A stretch of 64,000 bases of DNA from NCBI GenBank assembly GCA_037903355.1, contig JBAJFE010000033.1, positions 372,001-436,000 of the forward strand, in the 5' to 3' direction. A program made the position numbers and the translations under genes. Below are positions 20,914 to 32,036 of this stretch, piece by piece (positions within the stretch are counted from its first letter, which is position 1; the number at the start of each line of letters is the position of its first letter). The notes below the pieces were generated by a model. The model made no database searches, was not told the origin of the DNA, and saw only the letters and a program-made list of their open reading frames with translations. The DNA comes from Trichuris trichiura. Taxonomy: Eukaryota; Nematoda; Enoplea; Trichinellida; Trichuridae.

Positions 20914-23538
20914 CAGTCGGCTCTCGTTATCCGCGGATTCTATACAACGCGGTTTGTCCAGCGTGAAATAGTGACGTCATCTTTCCACAGAGACATGAGC
21001 ACGGCTGACAGGCATTATAATTGCACTAGTGTCGTTGCATGCCAGTGCAGCAGTGTGATCATGTGCGCGGGCGCGAAAGACTTTCTCTGCCCACAGTGCT
21101 GTCTAACCGTGCACAATGCTAATGAGGCCTTGTCATTTTTCTGATTGCTCATTATTGCTTCGTGCGTGTTGTCGAGGCCGCGCGCTGTGCGCAAATATCA
21201 GTTTCCCTAAAGCGTGGTAGGACTGAACTTTCGCGTCGTGTAACTGGTGTCGCATAGGAGGATGGCTGACGGAAGGCAACTAAGTGAACAGAGCGGTTCC
21301 TCTATGGCTAAGAGACAACGTAGCGTCCTTACCATTCATGAGAAAGTAAAAGTCCTAGATCTTTTGAAAAGCGGATTGTCATTTGTCGAAGTGGGCCGCG
21401 GGATCAGGAAGACTGAATCCAGCATTCGTGCGATAAAACGGAAGGAAGCTGAGATTCGAAGAAGCGTGCATCCCGACCCTTCACTGGCGAAAAGAGCTGC
21501 TGTAGTTTGCGACAAAGTCCTCGTGAAGGCTGAGAAAGCGCTAAGCATCTGGATAGAGGACATGTCGCGGAAGCATGTCCCTGTTGACGGGAAAGTTATT
21601 CGGGAGAAAGCGCTGAGCTTATAAAAGCACTTCTCTGGCTCGGTTGCAGAGAACGAGAGAAAAGGGTTTACTGCTAGCAATGGATGGCTAGCCAAATACG
21701 TGAAGCGCTTCAACCTCAAGAACGTAAAGATCACTGGAGAAGCGACATCGGCTGATTGCGTAGCTGCCTCGACATTTCCGGAGGAATTCAAAGACATAGT
21801 GGACCAAAAGGGATATCTCCCAGAACGAATCTTCAATTGTGACGAGACGGCATTATTCTGGAAGCAAATGCTAAAGCGCACGTACATCCACAAGAGCGCA
21901 AAGCAAGCACCGAGATTCGAGCCATTGAAACATCGACTCACTCTTGTGCTCTGTGGCTACGTTGCAGGACACATGATAAAGCCCGGCGTTGGCTACCAGA
22001 CTCGTAATCCTCGGTCGCTCAGAAACAAGAACAAGCATTGCCTGCCAGTCTTCTGGCAGCACAACAAGAAGGCGTGGATGACGGTTATCCTTTTTACGGA
22101 GTGGTTCAACCAATGCTTCATTCCTGAAGCGAAAAAGTACCTGGAAAGCAAGGGGATGGCTTTCAAGGTCCTCTTCGTAATTTATAACGCTCCCGGTCAC
22201 CCGCAATCTCTTTGCTTCCCTAATGAGAACGTCGAGGTGAAATTTTTGCCTGTTAACTCGACATCACTACTACAGCCACTGGATCGGGGCGCCATAAAAT
22301 GCATTAAGGCTACTTATACTGGTCTCGTATTTGGAAAGCTTCGTGATTCCCTCCACGCTAATGCAGGTTGGGATCTTACCGGTTTGTGGAAGCGTTTCTC
22401 AATTGCAGACGCTATCGCCCTCATTGCGGAGGCAGTACAAGAGATAAAGCCTAGAACAGTCAGTGGTTGCTGGAAACTTTGCGGGTAGACGCAGTCAGTG
22501 AATGCGAGAATTTAGGTGTCGTCGATGAGGAGGTCATGGGCATAGTGAATATTGCCAAGGAGTTGGGAGGTGAAGGTTTCTCCGACATGATAGAAGACGA
22601 TATCAGAGAGCACATAGAAGATTGTGGAGAACTGTTCACCAACAAGGAACTCGAAGAACTGATGCAATCACCTACGGCCAGTGACGACGACGTTATGGAA
22701 GATACAGAAGCTCAAACACCCTCGGATTGGACGCTGCAAAAGCTGGCCACTATTTTCCGGCAAGCGCAGGTCTTAAAGGATATGATTGTTGAATATGATC
22801 CATCCATGGAACGTGGCATCATCGTTACACGAGGAGTAACGGCTTCGTTGAAACCGCTACAGGATTTATTCGATGAAGCGAGAGACAGCTCCCTATAACA
22901 ATGTTTTTAAATAAAGCTCCGGCAGCTGCGGAGCCTATTATTTTAAGGCGAGAAGTTTCGCTACCAACAAGTTCAAGCAACCCTAGGGCTGGCCGGTCTC
23001 CAGGGGATCTGCACCCACCTATAGAAAGTGGGTGAATTGTCTGATTCCTGATGCGCCAAACATTTCTGCCCGTAGACGTTTTGTTCTATGTAGATGTGTT
23101 CCATGTGATGTTCAGTATTTCTGCTTAAGTGGGCCTGTGCATTTTATGTTTCCCCTGCTCTGTACCCATTCCGCGCACCGGTACATCGGTTAGCTCATTA
23201 AAGCAAGGTGATTCCAAGGCGTGTAAAGAAAGATCATGCTACTTTCGTCCTTTCTTGTATGTAATGGCTTGGACTCTGATGGTTGTCCCCCATTGCACAA
23301 GTGTAGTCTCATTAATGTCATTATCTCGTAGCTAGATTCCGTAGTACCAAGCTTCGAAGGATCACTAGGTATGATAACCGTTCCGGAAGGAATTCAAGAG
23401 GATAGGATGAAATGCGCGGCTGCAATACAAGCTATTTGGCCTCTTTCATAGGGTATCCTATACAACGCGGAATCCGTTTTACGCGGTGTAACGCTCAAAA
23501 TTTGGGACGAATTAACCGCGGATAACGAGGGCCGACTG
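20914..23538 (+). mobile_element. Tigger-1 lineage element, copy B
   Basis: Terminal repeats cagtcggctctcgttatccg and its inverse, TA at 20912-20913 and 23539-23540, 2625 bp. Flanking hAT sequence on both sides equals the flanks of copy A, so both copies mark one insertion event. Confidence 0.92.
21247..23034 (+). pseudogene. Tigger transposase with stop and frameshifts (copy B)
   Basis: CENP-B-type N-terminus 21247-21624 ends at an in-frame TAA. The DDE part resumes in the same frame and is open 21700-22488: NCDETALFW, then VIYNAPGHP where the second catalytic Asp is Tyr, then LQPLDRGAIK. The tail (22467-22898 and beyond) needs a frameshift at CWKLCG, the same break as in copy A. Inactive on three counts. 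Confidence 0.9.
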
Positions 23539-23986
23539 TATATCACAAAAACTATGGCGCATTCTGATAACGCGGGCAACTATTCTCTGATGTGAATCAT
23601 GTGCTTTGCTATCAAAGCTTCTCAGCAGAAAGCTTCCTTACTCAACCCAACACCGGGAAGGTCAAGGTGACAAACGTGCGATCCCTTCTCCCGGGTGTTC
23701 TGAATGGCCATTTTCACGAGCGGTGATTGGTTCATGTGGTGGATTGTGGGGTAGCCGGCATCATGCATAGCATGAAACGTTATCTTAACCAGTACGCACA
23801 GTATCTGGCCCTCAAACCTCACCTTCCGATGCACCTCAACACGACGGCCCAGGGGGGCATGTGCCCCCTCCCAGCGTGCCCTCTGGCGCGTTGGTCCCCC
23901 TGGATTTTAAAAGGGCCTCCTGGTGGGGCACCTGACCCACCTTGAGAAACACTGGTCTATATGCTGACGAAGTTGACTGGTCAATG

Positions 23987-24466
23987 CAGCCATTCTCAAC
24001 GCGGGGCCTGGGGCCCCCACGGGGGGCCGAGAGAGTGTTAGGGGGGCCGAAATCAAAAAATTTTCAGAGGGGGCGGGGCCAGGAGGCCGTCAAGGAGGGC
24101 TGAGAAACCTTTTTGGAACAAGCGTAGTTAGGTAGATCAGAAGGGTGAGAATTTGTGCCAATCCTCTATAGAGGATTGGTTAACCGTTAGCAACATTTCT
24201 CTATGGACGATTCGAATAAATTCTTACTCGACTCGACGTTTTCATTGTTAATTTCGAAGAACCCCAAGTGCTCTTTTCAAATGATTTGACGACTGTGTAT
24301 TCGCATTGTATCAGTGCATTAACTTGATCCTAGGAGGTTGTCATTAAAAGCTGATTGGCTGCTATACAAAAAACGCAAAAATTAATTGACCAATAGGACA
24401 AGGGGGCCTGGCACCTAAGGACATTTTCCAAGGGGGGCCTAGCGCAGAAAAGGTTGAGAATGGCTG
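23987..24466. mobile_element. hAT MITE (480 bp)
   Basis: Ends cagccattctcaacgcgggg and the inverse of cagccattctcaacc. Flanks ggtcaatg (23979-23986) and ggtcagtg (24467-24474), 7 of 8. G/C-run-rich ends, no coding. Confidence 0.85.
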
Positions 24467-24774
24467 GGTCAGTGCATCCTGCAGCGATCCTGCTTTGCTC
24501 CGAATCGAGAAAAGATTTTATACGCCGTTGTATCAGGTCAGCCGTTGCGTACAGGCTGCTCTCCGCTCATTAATGCATTAACAAAGGTTGAGTTTGTACT
24601 TTTGTGTTTTTTATTGGCTATATAATGCCATCGGCATGAAAACGGAGGCAGGAAACGCGGTTCAATTTTGAAGTGGTTGACGTGGTCAGAGAAAAGGAAA
24701 ATTCTTATGCGGCAAGACAGTTTGATGTAGATGAGTATTCAGTGGGGGAATGGCGAAAGAACGAAGGTGAATTG

Positions 24775-25723
24775 GGGTCTAGTATGTTGTCTCCCCACCG
24801 GAAGTTCAGGCGGCTACTTCAAAGCGTTATCTGCAAATCTACGGCGTAATAAATGGTTGTTATCGGCGCAACGGACGGACGTTATCTTCAGGTTTAGTGA
24901 AAGGATGGAATTCAGCAGGTGCGCATGCATTGTAGTTACAGGAAACACAATGGGGCCTGCAGGTGTTCAAGCTGAGACGTCGTGTAGGAATTCGTGAAAA
25001 ACATCGCAGGTCAACTTTCCGAGCTGAGGCGTGCCTTGGTAGACAGGGTAAATCTCATTCTGCGTTATGTCTGTCCCGGGATCTAGTGACAACTTGCCAT
25101 CGACAAGTGGAGGCACCGCAAAGAGGCACTGACGCCTTCTGCCTGATTAGGTACACCCGAATGAACCCGTCGGATGCGCCTGCAGCGAAATCGACGCGTT
25201 GCCTTCGTCAGGGTGAGCGCCTGCGTTAGCAGTACATACGTTTTTTCCCCTTTTCCGTTACTCACTGCTTGCGTGTTCAGTGATCGCTAAACAAAGTTAA
25301 TTTGCGCCAAGCTTCTTGTCGTTTGCTTCACGGTCAAAACTGCAAAACCCAACAACAGCAACGAACACGCGTCATGTTAACGTTTAGGCTTAGGCGTAGG
25401 CTTAGGCTTAGGCTTAGGCTTAGGCTTAGGCTTAGGCTTGGGCTTAGGCTTAGGCTTAGGCTTAGGCTTAGGCTTAGGCCTAGGCTTAGGCTACGGCAGG
25501 TCAGAACGGCCGGCAGGGTTATAGAACGCACTTCCAAACAATCAGCAGAACGCCCAACTGTTTCCAGATGTGCAGCGTTCCTTTGCTGATACGCATCGCT
25601 CGTATGTGTACACAGTGAACAATAGCTTAGGTCAGCCATTGTTCAGGTGACGTAGTAATGGTCACGTGACCGGCTTTGAAGTTGCCGCGTGAACTTCCGG
25701 TGGGGAGACAACATACAAGACCC
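24775..25723. mobile_element. Merlin-type element (949 bp) with TTAGGC array
   Basis: Inverted ends GGGTCTAGTATGTTGTCTCC and GGGTCTTGTATGTTGTCTCC, exact 8 bp duplication gtgaattg (24767-24774, 25724-25731). Inserted in a Tigger-4 relic. Internal parts are shared with the Merlin copies at 34021, 51078 and others. No transposase frame remains. Confidence 0.9.
25380..25493 (+). repeat. (TTAGGC)n array inside a Merlin element
   Basis: About 17 units with a few single-base variants. Equivalent shorter arrays occur in other Merlin copies at 33194-33217, 34447-34508, about 35631-35675 (inverse), 47350-47375 (inverse, degenerate), 52143-52160, 52370-52388 and 55449-55475 (inverse). Confidence 0.95.
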
Positions 25724-26908
25724 GTGAATTGAATGTTGACAAGAAATTGCGCTCTGCGTGGTAGATCCCTTTCCTTGCCTGAGCTGGAAAACTGTGTCTG
25801 AGTGGTTGAAGGAACAGAGGCGAAGTGGCCGCATCGTTAAGAGGAATGCACTACGAAGTAAAGCAATGAAGTAGGCCAACAGCAATGCTGATTTATCCTT
25901 TGGTTTTAACGCAACTGCGAGCTGCTGCTCCCGCTTTACGAACACCCGCTCCACAGTCGTGCTGTTATTCTTGGCAGACGGCCCAAAGTTAAAACCTACG
26001 GTCATAGTTAAGAGGAAAAACAAGCCCAACAATGCTTTTCCTTCTGATGTACACTGGAACCTTTAAGGTTGACCACCGCTTTAAGTTGACCGAAGTTTGA
26101 CAAGTTGGTTGGTCAGCACGTAAATAAGCGCAAGGACAGCCTCTATACGTTGACCACCTCCGTAAGTGGGAAGTTGACCGCTTTACCCGCGACGTGGTAT
26201 ATCGAGACAATACTAGTTTGCTCTCTACAAGTTGACAACTTCAGTTTGATCTGTCAGTCGCTAAGAGCTGTTAACCGTCAGTTCCTGAATATGCCATCTG
26301 TTACTCATCATAGCGAAGTTTTTCATTACCGTGCATTGGAGATTCTTGAAAAGAGAATCGGTTCCGTTGCTTTGACGATGCTTTCTTCATGCCTGCCAGC
26401 GCAGCTAGCGCATTTTTTCGTTTACACGACCACTTACCTAAGCGCCAGCAACATTCTCCCATGGCGCGAAATATGACGTATCCAGCCAATTGTATTCGTT
26501 CGCGTGGAGCTCAATTCTGTTCATTCGCTTTGCTGTACCAATGCAGGAGGTGGCTTCACTGTGTCTTGATGAGTAAAAGTATTCCGGCTTATGCAGTAAT
26601 AGCTACCAAGCGAATTACGGTTTGCACTATGGCTGAACAGAAAGAAGCGAGAGAATTGGCACTGAAGGAAAAAGTGCACCTTATCCGCTTTCTCGAAACC
26701 AGCAGTCAAAGAAGCACAGCGGAACAGTTCCATATCAGCAAGACTACCGTTAGCAACATTCAGAGACGTAAACGGGAGTACTTGGAAGGATGTGATTAAG
26801 AAAGCGGCGACTCGCAGCGAAGGAGGAGAACTTCCGACCAAGTCAATGTAGCAGCGCTAAGTTGGTTTAAGCAAATGAGAGCAGCCAATGCAGGAATCTC
26901 TGGCCCAG

Positions 26909-27263
26909 TGTGGCAGTGCCAGCAGGAGGATGAATCCCGCAGGGCACACAGCGAGGACGCACAGCGTGAAGACCGCTCTGAATAGTCTCGCACCAGTGTG
27001 GCCCAACCGCGGTCGCACCTTAATGGGTGCAATGACGAGCGTCTGGGGCGAGACTGACCGCGGCATGTGGTTCCTCAAATGCGCACCGATGACAAGGTCA
27101 CGTCAAAGTGAACTCAGTCATCCCGCTAATGGGGTCATCATGCCTCATATAAGGAGGCATTGTTTTCTCCAACGGGCCTCTTTCCTTTATCGTGTACTCG
27201 CTTACATCAGTAAACAGATCAGTGAATCGAAGCCTTCGTTTTTGGCGCAAGTGTTCTCCCACA
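26909..27263 (+). mobile_element. solo LTR (355 bp)
   Basis: TGTGGCAGTGCC...TTCTCCCACA, flanked by cccag and cgcag (4 of 5). The interruption is proved by the minus-strand Tigger-3 copy, where ISGPMILEVAKRI runs through. It shares its 3' part (cgaagccttcgt...ttggcgcaagtg) with the LTR at 29502. Confidence 0.85.
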
Positions 27264-27906
27264 CGCAGTGATCCGGGAAGTTGCTAAAAGGATCGCCCCG
27301 GAATTCGGGTTGACAAGTTTCCAAGCTTTAAGCGGCTGGCTCGAGAAGTACAAGCTCCGTCAAAAGATTTCTCAGAAAATCTTTTGCGGCGAGTCTAACG
27401 AAGTTGCCATCGAAGCCTTGGAAGACTTCATCGTGAAGTTTCGTTATTTCGCCACTGGCTTCAAGGAGGAAGACATTTTTGATGCCTGATGAATGCGGCT
27501 CCTTTTTCAAGGCCATGCCTGATACAAGGTCTTGTACTAGAAGGCAACCGATGCAAAAGCGGGAAGCTCTCCAAGGAACGCTTCACTGTGCTTCTTTGCG
27601 CTAGCGCAGCTGGGGAGAAGTTGAAGCCATTGGTCATTGGTAGGTCAACGAAACCAGGTCAACGCGCATTTAGGACCTTGAGAGTTGACGACCCCCTGTG
27701 ACTTTGGCATCGAATAAATGCACCTAGATGACTGCCACCATATTCGAGGAGTGGGTAAGAAGTGTCGACTGACAGAAGAAACGAATGAAACGTTCCTTCT
27801 TATTGGTAGTAGAAACTGCCCGAGCCATCCCCGTGTAAGACACCTCACAAACGTCACGTTGAAGTTCCTGCCTCCAAACACTTCCTGAAAAACACATCCT
27901 ATAAAT

Positions 27907-28960
27907 CATAGGTTCTCAAAGTGGGCGATATCGCCCCTTGGAGGGCGATGAGGGAGCACAGAAGGGCGATGGGAACCTCGTGCGGGGGCGTTGGGAATCA
28001 CATAAGAGGAACTCTGACAAAATTATCCCTAACGCAGGAGGGCCCTCAAAGAGACCTTCGTAAGAATGTTCTTTCTTAACTTGCCCTCACTAGAAGTGGC
28101 GGCGGCAACTTCAAAGGAGGCCAGGTGGGGGTGGAGGGCGCAATGGAACAATGACGTTTTTCTTAGCTCAACTCCCCCAGAAGTGGAGGCGGCAAATTCA
28201 AAAGCATTATGGGACAAGAAGCGGCAAGTTATAGGCTGCTGTAGAAAACTTCTTTATTGCGTTTCCATAATCTTATCTAGCGGAATGCGGATTCAGCGCG
28301 TTTAAGGAGCTGTTAAGCAGCAAGAGAAGTCAGCTAGATATAGTGAATCGAGGCAACCTTAGACTGGTGATGACAAAGACGCAGCCAAATATAGACACCT
28401 TGCTCTTACTGCATCAGGCACACCCGTCACAGTAAGTAGTTTCCGTTCACGTACAGTCGCAAACTTGCGTTATAGTTTCTTTTGCATTTTTTCGCTTGAG
28501 CGTTTTCACTTCAATCTAGTTTGTTGTCACTACAATTCTGTTTGGTGTGGGTAAAAAGACAAATTGACGCACATTGTTTTTTTTCGGGAAAGGCTAATGA
28601 ATGCTTCTTGCTTAAGTGACTCCATGTTCTGAAAATTGTGAGAAGAGATATGAAAGACAAGCAGAAATTTTCCCATCATAAAATGGTTGGTGGAAAAGCA
28701 GAAGTGATATAGTACGTCTACCACGTGAAGAAGAGTAAAAATCTTTTCTGCAAACGTTTCTCTTGAGTAGTGGTGTTGCAAAGATTTTCCCACCGGGGGC
28801 GACGGAGGGAAAAGTTTGAAAACCTGATGACCTCCTGGCTACGCCACGTCCTACCTTCCAGCCAATCAGCGGACCCAAAATTGACCAATCAGAAGTGGGG
28901 GCACTAGCACTCGGGAACGTTCACAGAGGGGCGATGGAGCGAAAAGTTTGAGAACCTATG
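27907..28960 (+). mobile_element. hAT-M element (1054 bp)
   Basis: Starts cataggttctcaaagtggg and ends gtttgagaacctatg. Flanks ctataaat (27899-27906) and ctctaaat (28961-28968), 7 of 8 with central TA. No transposase recognised; copies of the family recur at 28969-31733, 48487-49468 and 55608-56461. Confidence 0.85.
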
Positions 28961-29019
28961 CTCTAAATCATAGGTTCTCAAACTTTTTTACTCCATCGCG
29001 CGCCCCTCCCCTGGAAAAA

Positions 29020-29411
29020 TCTTTGCAATACCACTATTCGTGGAAAAATTTTGCGGAATTGACTTCCACTCCAGTCATCTTTGATGGCCTCTCTGCCCGC
29101 CAGGAAACGCTTTATCCACTCATAGACAGCCGATTTAGAAGGTGCACTGCTTCCGTAAACCAACTGCAAAGAATGGATAACCTTCCTGAGCTGCCAGGTT
29201 AGCACTGACTTCAAAACGTATATTGCAATATCAAGAGAAAAAAGATTACTTTAGGAGCAGCTTGTACCACACTGGCGCAACGTCAGATGAGGCTACCTTT
29301 CCGTACAAGTCCGAAGATAAAAGAGATAAGATTTAACATGTTTTGGTCCATCGGTTGGCGTGCTGTTAGACAGTGCACCGCCTTTCGGGAACCTTCTGAG
29401 CATCCCTCGTA
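29020..29411 (-). pseudogene. mariner 5' fragment with N-terminal helix-turn-helix
   Basis: The outer end tacgagggatgctcagaag is a mariner-type terminus after TA. The minus-strand translation has YGSSAPSKSAVYEWIKRF and GREAIKDDWSGS, the mariner transposase DNA-binding region. It stops abruptly and joins hAT-M sequence; the same junction exists near 49390 and 56380. Confidence 0.8.
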
Positions 29412-29501
29412 TTTAGTCAAGAAAGGGTTCAGCGAACGACCGAGCTAAACACGCTTGCTCATGACCATAGTGAGTAACAAAATCAAAAGGGAATCTGTCT
29501 G

Positions 29502-29836
29502 TGTGGCAATGCTGGCCAGTGAACCGGACCCCCTCTCAGGGCGTAGTGGGATGATGCCTCGCACTGCCTGGCGTCGACGTCGTCTTCCCTGTGGTGCAAG
29601 GGATGCGACCCTATCGAGTCCGCGTCTAGCGGATGAGGTGGCCTCTTCGATGATGCGCGACCCCGCTTCAGGTTACCGACTAACGAGTCGTTCACCCCAG
29701 AATGGCTCCAAATTCGTCTATATAAGATTACAGGAACTGGGGTGTAGGGACTCTTTCCTCTATCGTGTACTGGCTTACATCAGCAAACAGTTCAGTAAAT
29801 CGAAGCCTTCGTTCTTGGCGCAAGTGTTCTCCCACA
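29502..29836 (+). mobile_element. solo LTR (335 bp)
   Basis: TGTGGCAATGCTGG...TTCTCCCACA with exact duplication gtctg at 29497-29501 and 29837-29841. A TATA-like tctatataag at about 29717 fits an LTR promoter. Same family as 26909-27263; its first part also matches 32682-33057. Confidence 0.92.
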
Positions 29837-30002
29837 GTCTGTTCTGATGATTCCACAGCATCAGAACGCTTTTCAATCATTAGACTTACACTGAAAAAAT
29901 GAAAGCGCATAGACGTGGAAAACTTTGTTGCGAATTGGAAATTCAAAATAAAAGTTTGCTAATTTCGAAAAACAGGATGTCTTTTGACAGGCTTGAATAG
30001 TT

Positions 30003-30285
30003 TCATAGTAGATCTTCAGATTCACGGGTTTTGCCTGTTGGGTGTATCTGTAAGTAAACTTCAAAATGCCCTACAAACGGATGGATGAGCAAATTGTTAG
30101 AGAAATTACAGAACAAATCGAATACCTTACGTTTCGGAACTGCTCGTGTTCCGAAACGTACGGTATTCGATTTGTTCTGTAATTTCTCTAACAATTTGCT
30201 CATCCATCCGTTGGTAGGGCATTTTGAAGTTTACTTACAGATACACCCAACAGGCAAAACCCGTGAATCTGAAGATCTACTATGA
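30003..30285. repeat. 283 bp near-perfect palindrome (PLE 3' module)
   Basis: Arms 30003-30140 and 30148-30285 mirror each other with very few differences around the loop tgctcgt. The arm sequence (ggatgagcaaattgttagag, agtttacttacagatacacc) is what lies next to PLE coding ends at about 43380-43480 and 63590-63700, so the palindrome is two inverted PLE terminal modules. Confidence 0.93.
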
Positions 30286-30407
30286 GTTTGCTAATTCACA
30301 ATAATAAGATTGAATTCACAGGAAATGAAATCTTCAGATTATGACTTTGATCATTTGAAAGCTAATTCAATCATTCATAGACCAATAACGCTTTGCTTCA
30401 CCAGTAT

Positions 30408-30788
30408 TTTTTCAACGTGAACGGCAATGATAAGACGTTCAGGTGTGCCGTCGCCTGTGTGAACACTCAGCACTCTTACGCCGGTCCCTCTGATAGCCCT
30501 CCTGCGCTAGACGCAATTCTGCCCGAGTTGTTCTTATCTAATTCCCAATGACCCCGCATGAGGTTCCCATCGGCCCGTGTGCTCTCTTATCGCCCCCTGG
30601 GGGGCGATAAGAGAGCACAGGGAGGCGATGGGAACCTCATGCGGGTCGTTGGGAATCACATAAGAGGAACTCTGGCGGAATTATCCCTAGCGCAGGAAGG
30701 CTATCAGAGGGACCGGCGTAAGAGTGCTGAGTGTTCACACAGGCGACGGCACACCTGAACGTCTTATCATTGCCGTTCACGTTGAAAA
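30408..30788. repeat. palindrome at the hAT-M head-to-head fusion
   Basis: Arms of about 190 bp meet at cgccccctggggggcg (about 30598). The right arm continues as forward hAT-M sequence (compare 27930-28030), and the left arm is its inverse. Few differences between the arms suggest a young fusion or gene conversion. Confidence 0.88.
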
Positions 30789-32036
30789 ACGCCTTCGTAA
30801 GAAGGGTCTTTCTTAACGTTGTGCCAGACTGATCGACTTTCGTAAGAAGGATCTTTCTTAAATCGCCCTCTCCAGAAGTGACTGCGGCAACTTCAAAGGA
30901 GGTCAAGTAGGGATGGAGGGCGCAATGGCGTTTTTCTTAGCTCAACTCCGCCAGTAGTGGAGGCGGAAAATTCAAAAGCATTATGGTACAAGAGGCGGCA
31001 AGTTATGGGCTGCTGTAGAAAACTTCCTTATTGCGTTTCCATCATCTTATCTAGCGGAATGCGGATTCAGCGTGGTTACGGAGCTGTTAAGGAGCAAGAA
31101 AAGTCGGCTGGATGTAGTGAATCAAGGCGACATTAGACTAATGATGACAAAGATGCAGGTAAACATAGACAACTTGCTCATACTGCATCAAGCAAACCCA
31201 TCACATTGAGTGATTTCCGTTCATGTCCAGTCGCAAACTTGCGTTATAGTTGCTTTTGTATCTTTCCACTTAAGCGTTTTCACTTCAATCTGGTTTGCTG
31301 TCACTACAGTTCCATTTGGTCTGGGTAAAAAAATAAATAGATGCAAATTGATTTTTTTCGGGAAAGACTAATGAGTGCTTCTTGCTTATGTGACTTTATG
31401 TTCTGAAAAGTGTGAGAAGAAATATGAAAGGCAAGCAGAAATTTTCTCATCATAAAATGGTTGGTGGAAAAGCAGGAGTAGTATAGTACGCCTTTCATGT
31501 GACGAGGAGTAGAAGTCTTTTCTGCAAAAGTTTCTCTTGAGTAGTGGTATTGAAAAACTTTTCCCACCTGGGGCGACGGAAGGAAAAGTTTGAGAACCTA
31601 ATGACCTCCGGGCTACGCCACGTCTTACCTTCCAGCCAATCAGCGGGACCAAAATTGACCAATCAGAATTGGGGACACTAGTGCTCGACAGCGTTCACAG
31701 GGGGCGATGGAGCAACAAGTTTGAGAACCTATGCTCTAAATCAAGGAGTAATTAAGACATTTAAGGCAAAACACAAGACCCAGTTTCTGCAGTGGGTCAT
31801 TTACAAAAAGAGTAACCAGCTCATCTGTGGGAGCGACTTTGACTATTAGGTCCATTAATGCTTCGGACGCTGTACGTTGGGTCGGCTCTTCCTGGAATAA
31901 GGTTCAACCAAAGGCAATAAGGAACTGTTTCAGGAGAGCTGGATTCGTCAGAGACCAAGAGAATGATGTCGAGCTCCGACCAGACAGTGTGACTTGCGAG
32001 GCAGGAATCGATTTTGAGGATTTAGTTGCAACAGAG

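Larger units (their letters stand above)
18814..23954 (-). mobile_element. hAT (Buster/ZBED5-like) element, copy B, containing a Tigger and a solo LTR
   Basis: Begins cagtgtttctcaagcg and ends cttgagaaacactg. Flanks are gtctatgt (18806-18813) and gtctatat (23955-23962), 7 of 8. It is the reverse-orientation counterpart of copy A; both termini and the internal Tigger position match. It encodes, on the minus strand, a BED finger and a C-terminal transposase end, with the catalytic middle missing. Confidence 0.87.
24640..26049 (+). pseudogene. Tigger-4 lineage transposase fragments
   Basis: Before the Merlin insertion the + strand reads FDVDEYSVGEWRKNEGEL. After it: a frame-broken EWLKEQRRSGRIVKRNALRS, then VVLLFLADGPKLKPTVI and VKRKN. 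This is the DNA-binding start and part of the DDE domain of a pogo/Tigger protein unlike the other three lineages here. A large internal deletion and several frameshifts are evident. The right side is cut by Tigger-3 at 26052. Confidence 0.72.
28969..31733. mobile_element. head-to-head hAT-M composite
   Basis: Starts cataggttctcaaactttt and ends caagtttgagaacctatg; flanked by identical ctctaaat at 28961-28968 and 31734-31741. Left half is hAT-M in reverse, right half forward, fused without the inner termini at about 30598. It carries a mariner 5' fragment, a solo LTR and a PLE palindrome. Confidence 0.8.

Noticed and set aside
25380..25493. TTAGGC array as a chromosome end or assembly break
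   Set aside because: The array is internal to a Merlin with paired ends and a target duplication, and it recurs in other Merlin copies in both orientations.
25334..25639. Long arginine/leucine- or serine/leucine-rich protein
   Set aside because: It is just the translation of the TTAGGC array in two frames.
24775..25723. Mutator-like (MULE) assignment for the GGGTCT-ended family
   Set aside because: Family members at 38160-39200 and 34990-37130 encode Merlin-type transposase, and the duplications are 8-9 bp.
26909..27263. Protein-coding exon between the Tigger-3 pieces
   Set aside because: TG...CA ends, a 5 bp near-duplication, an LTR relative at 29502 and an uninterrupted frame in the other Tigger-3 copy show it is a solo LTR.
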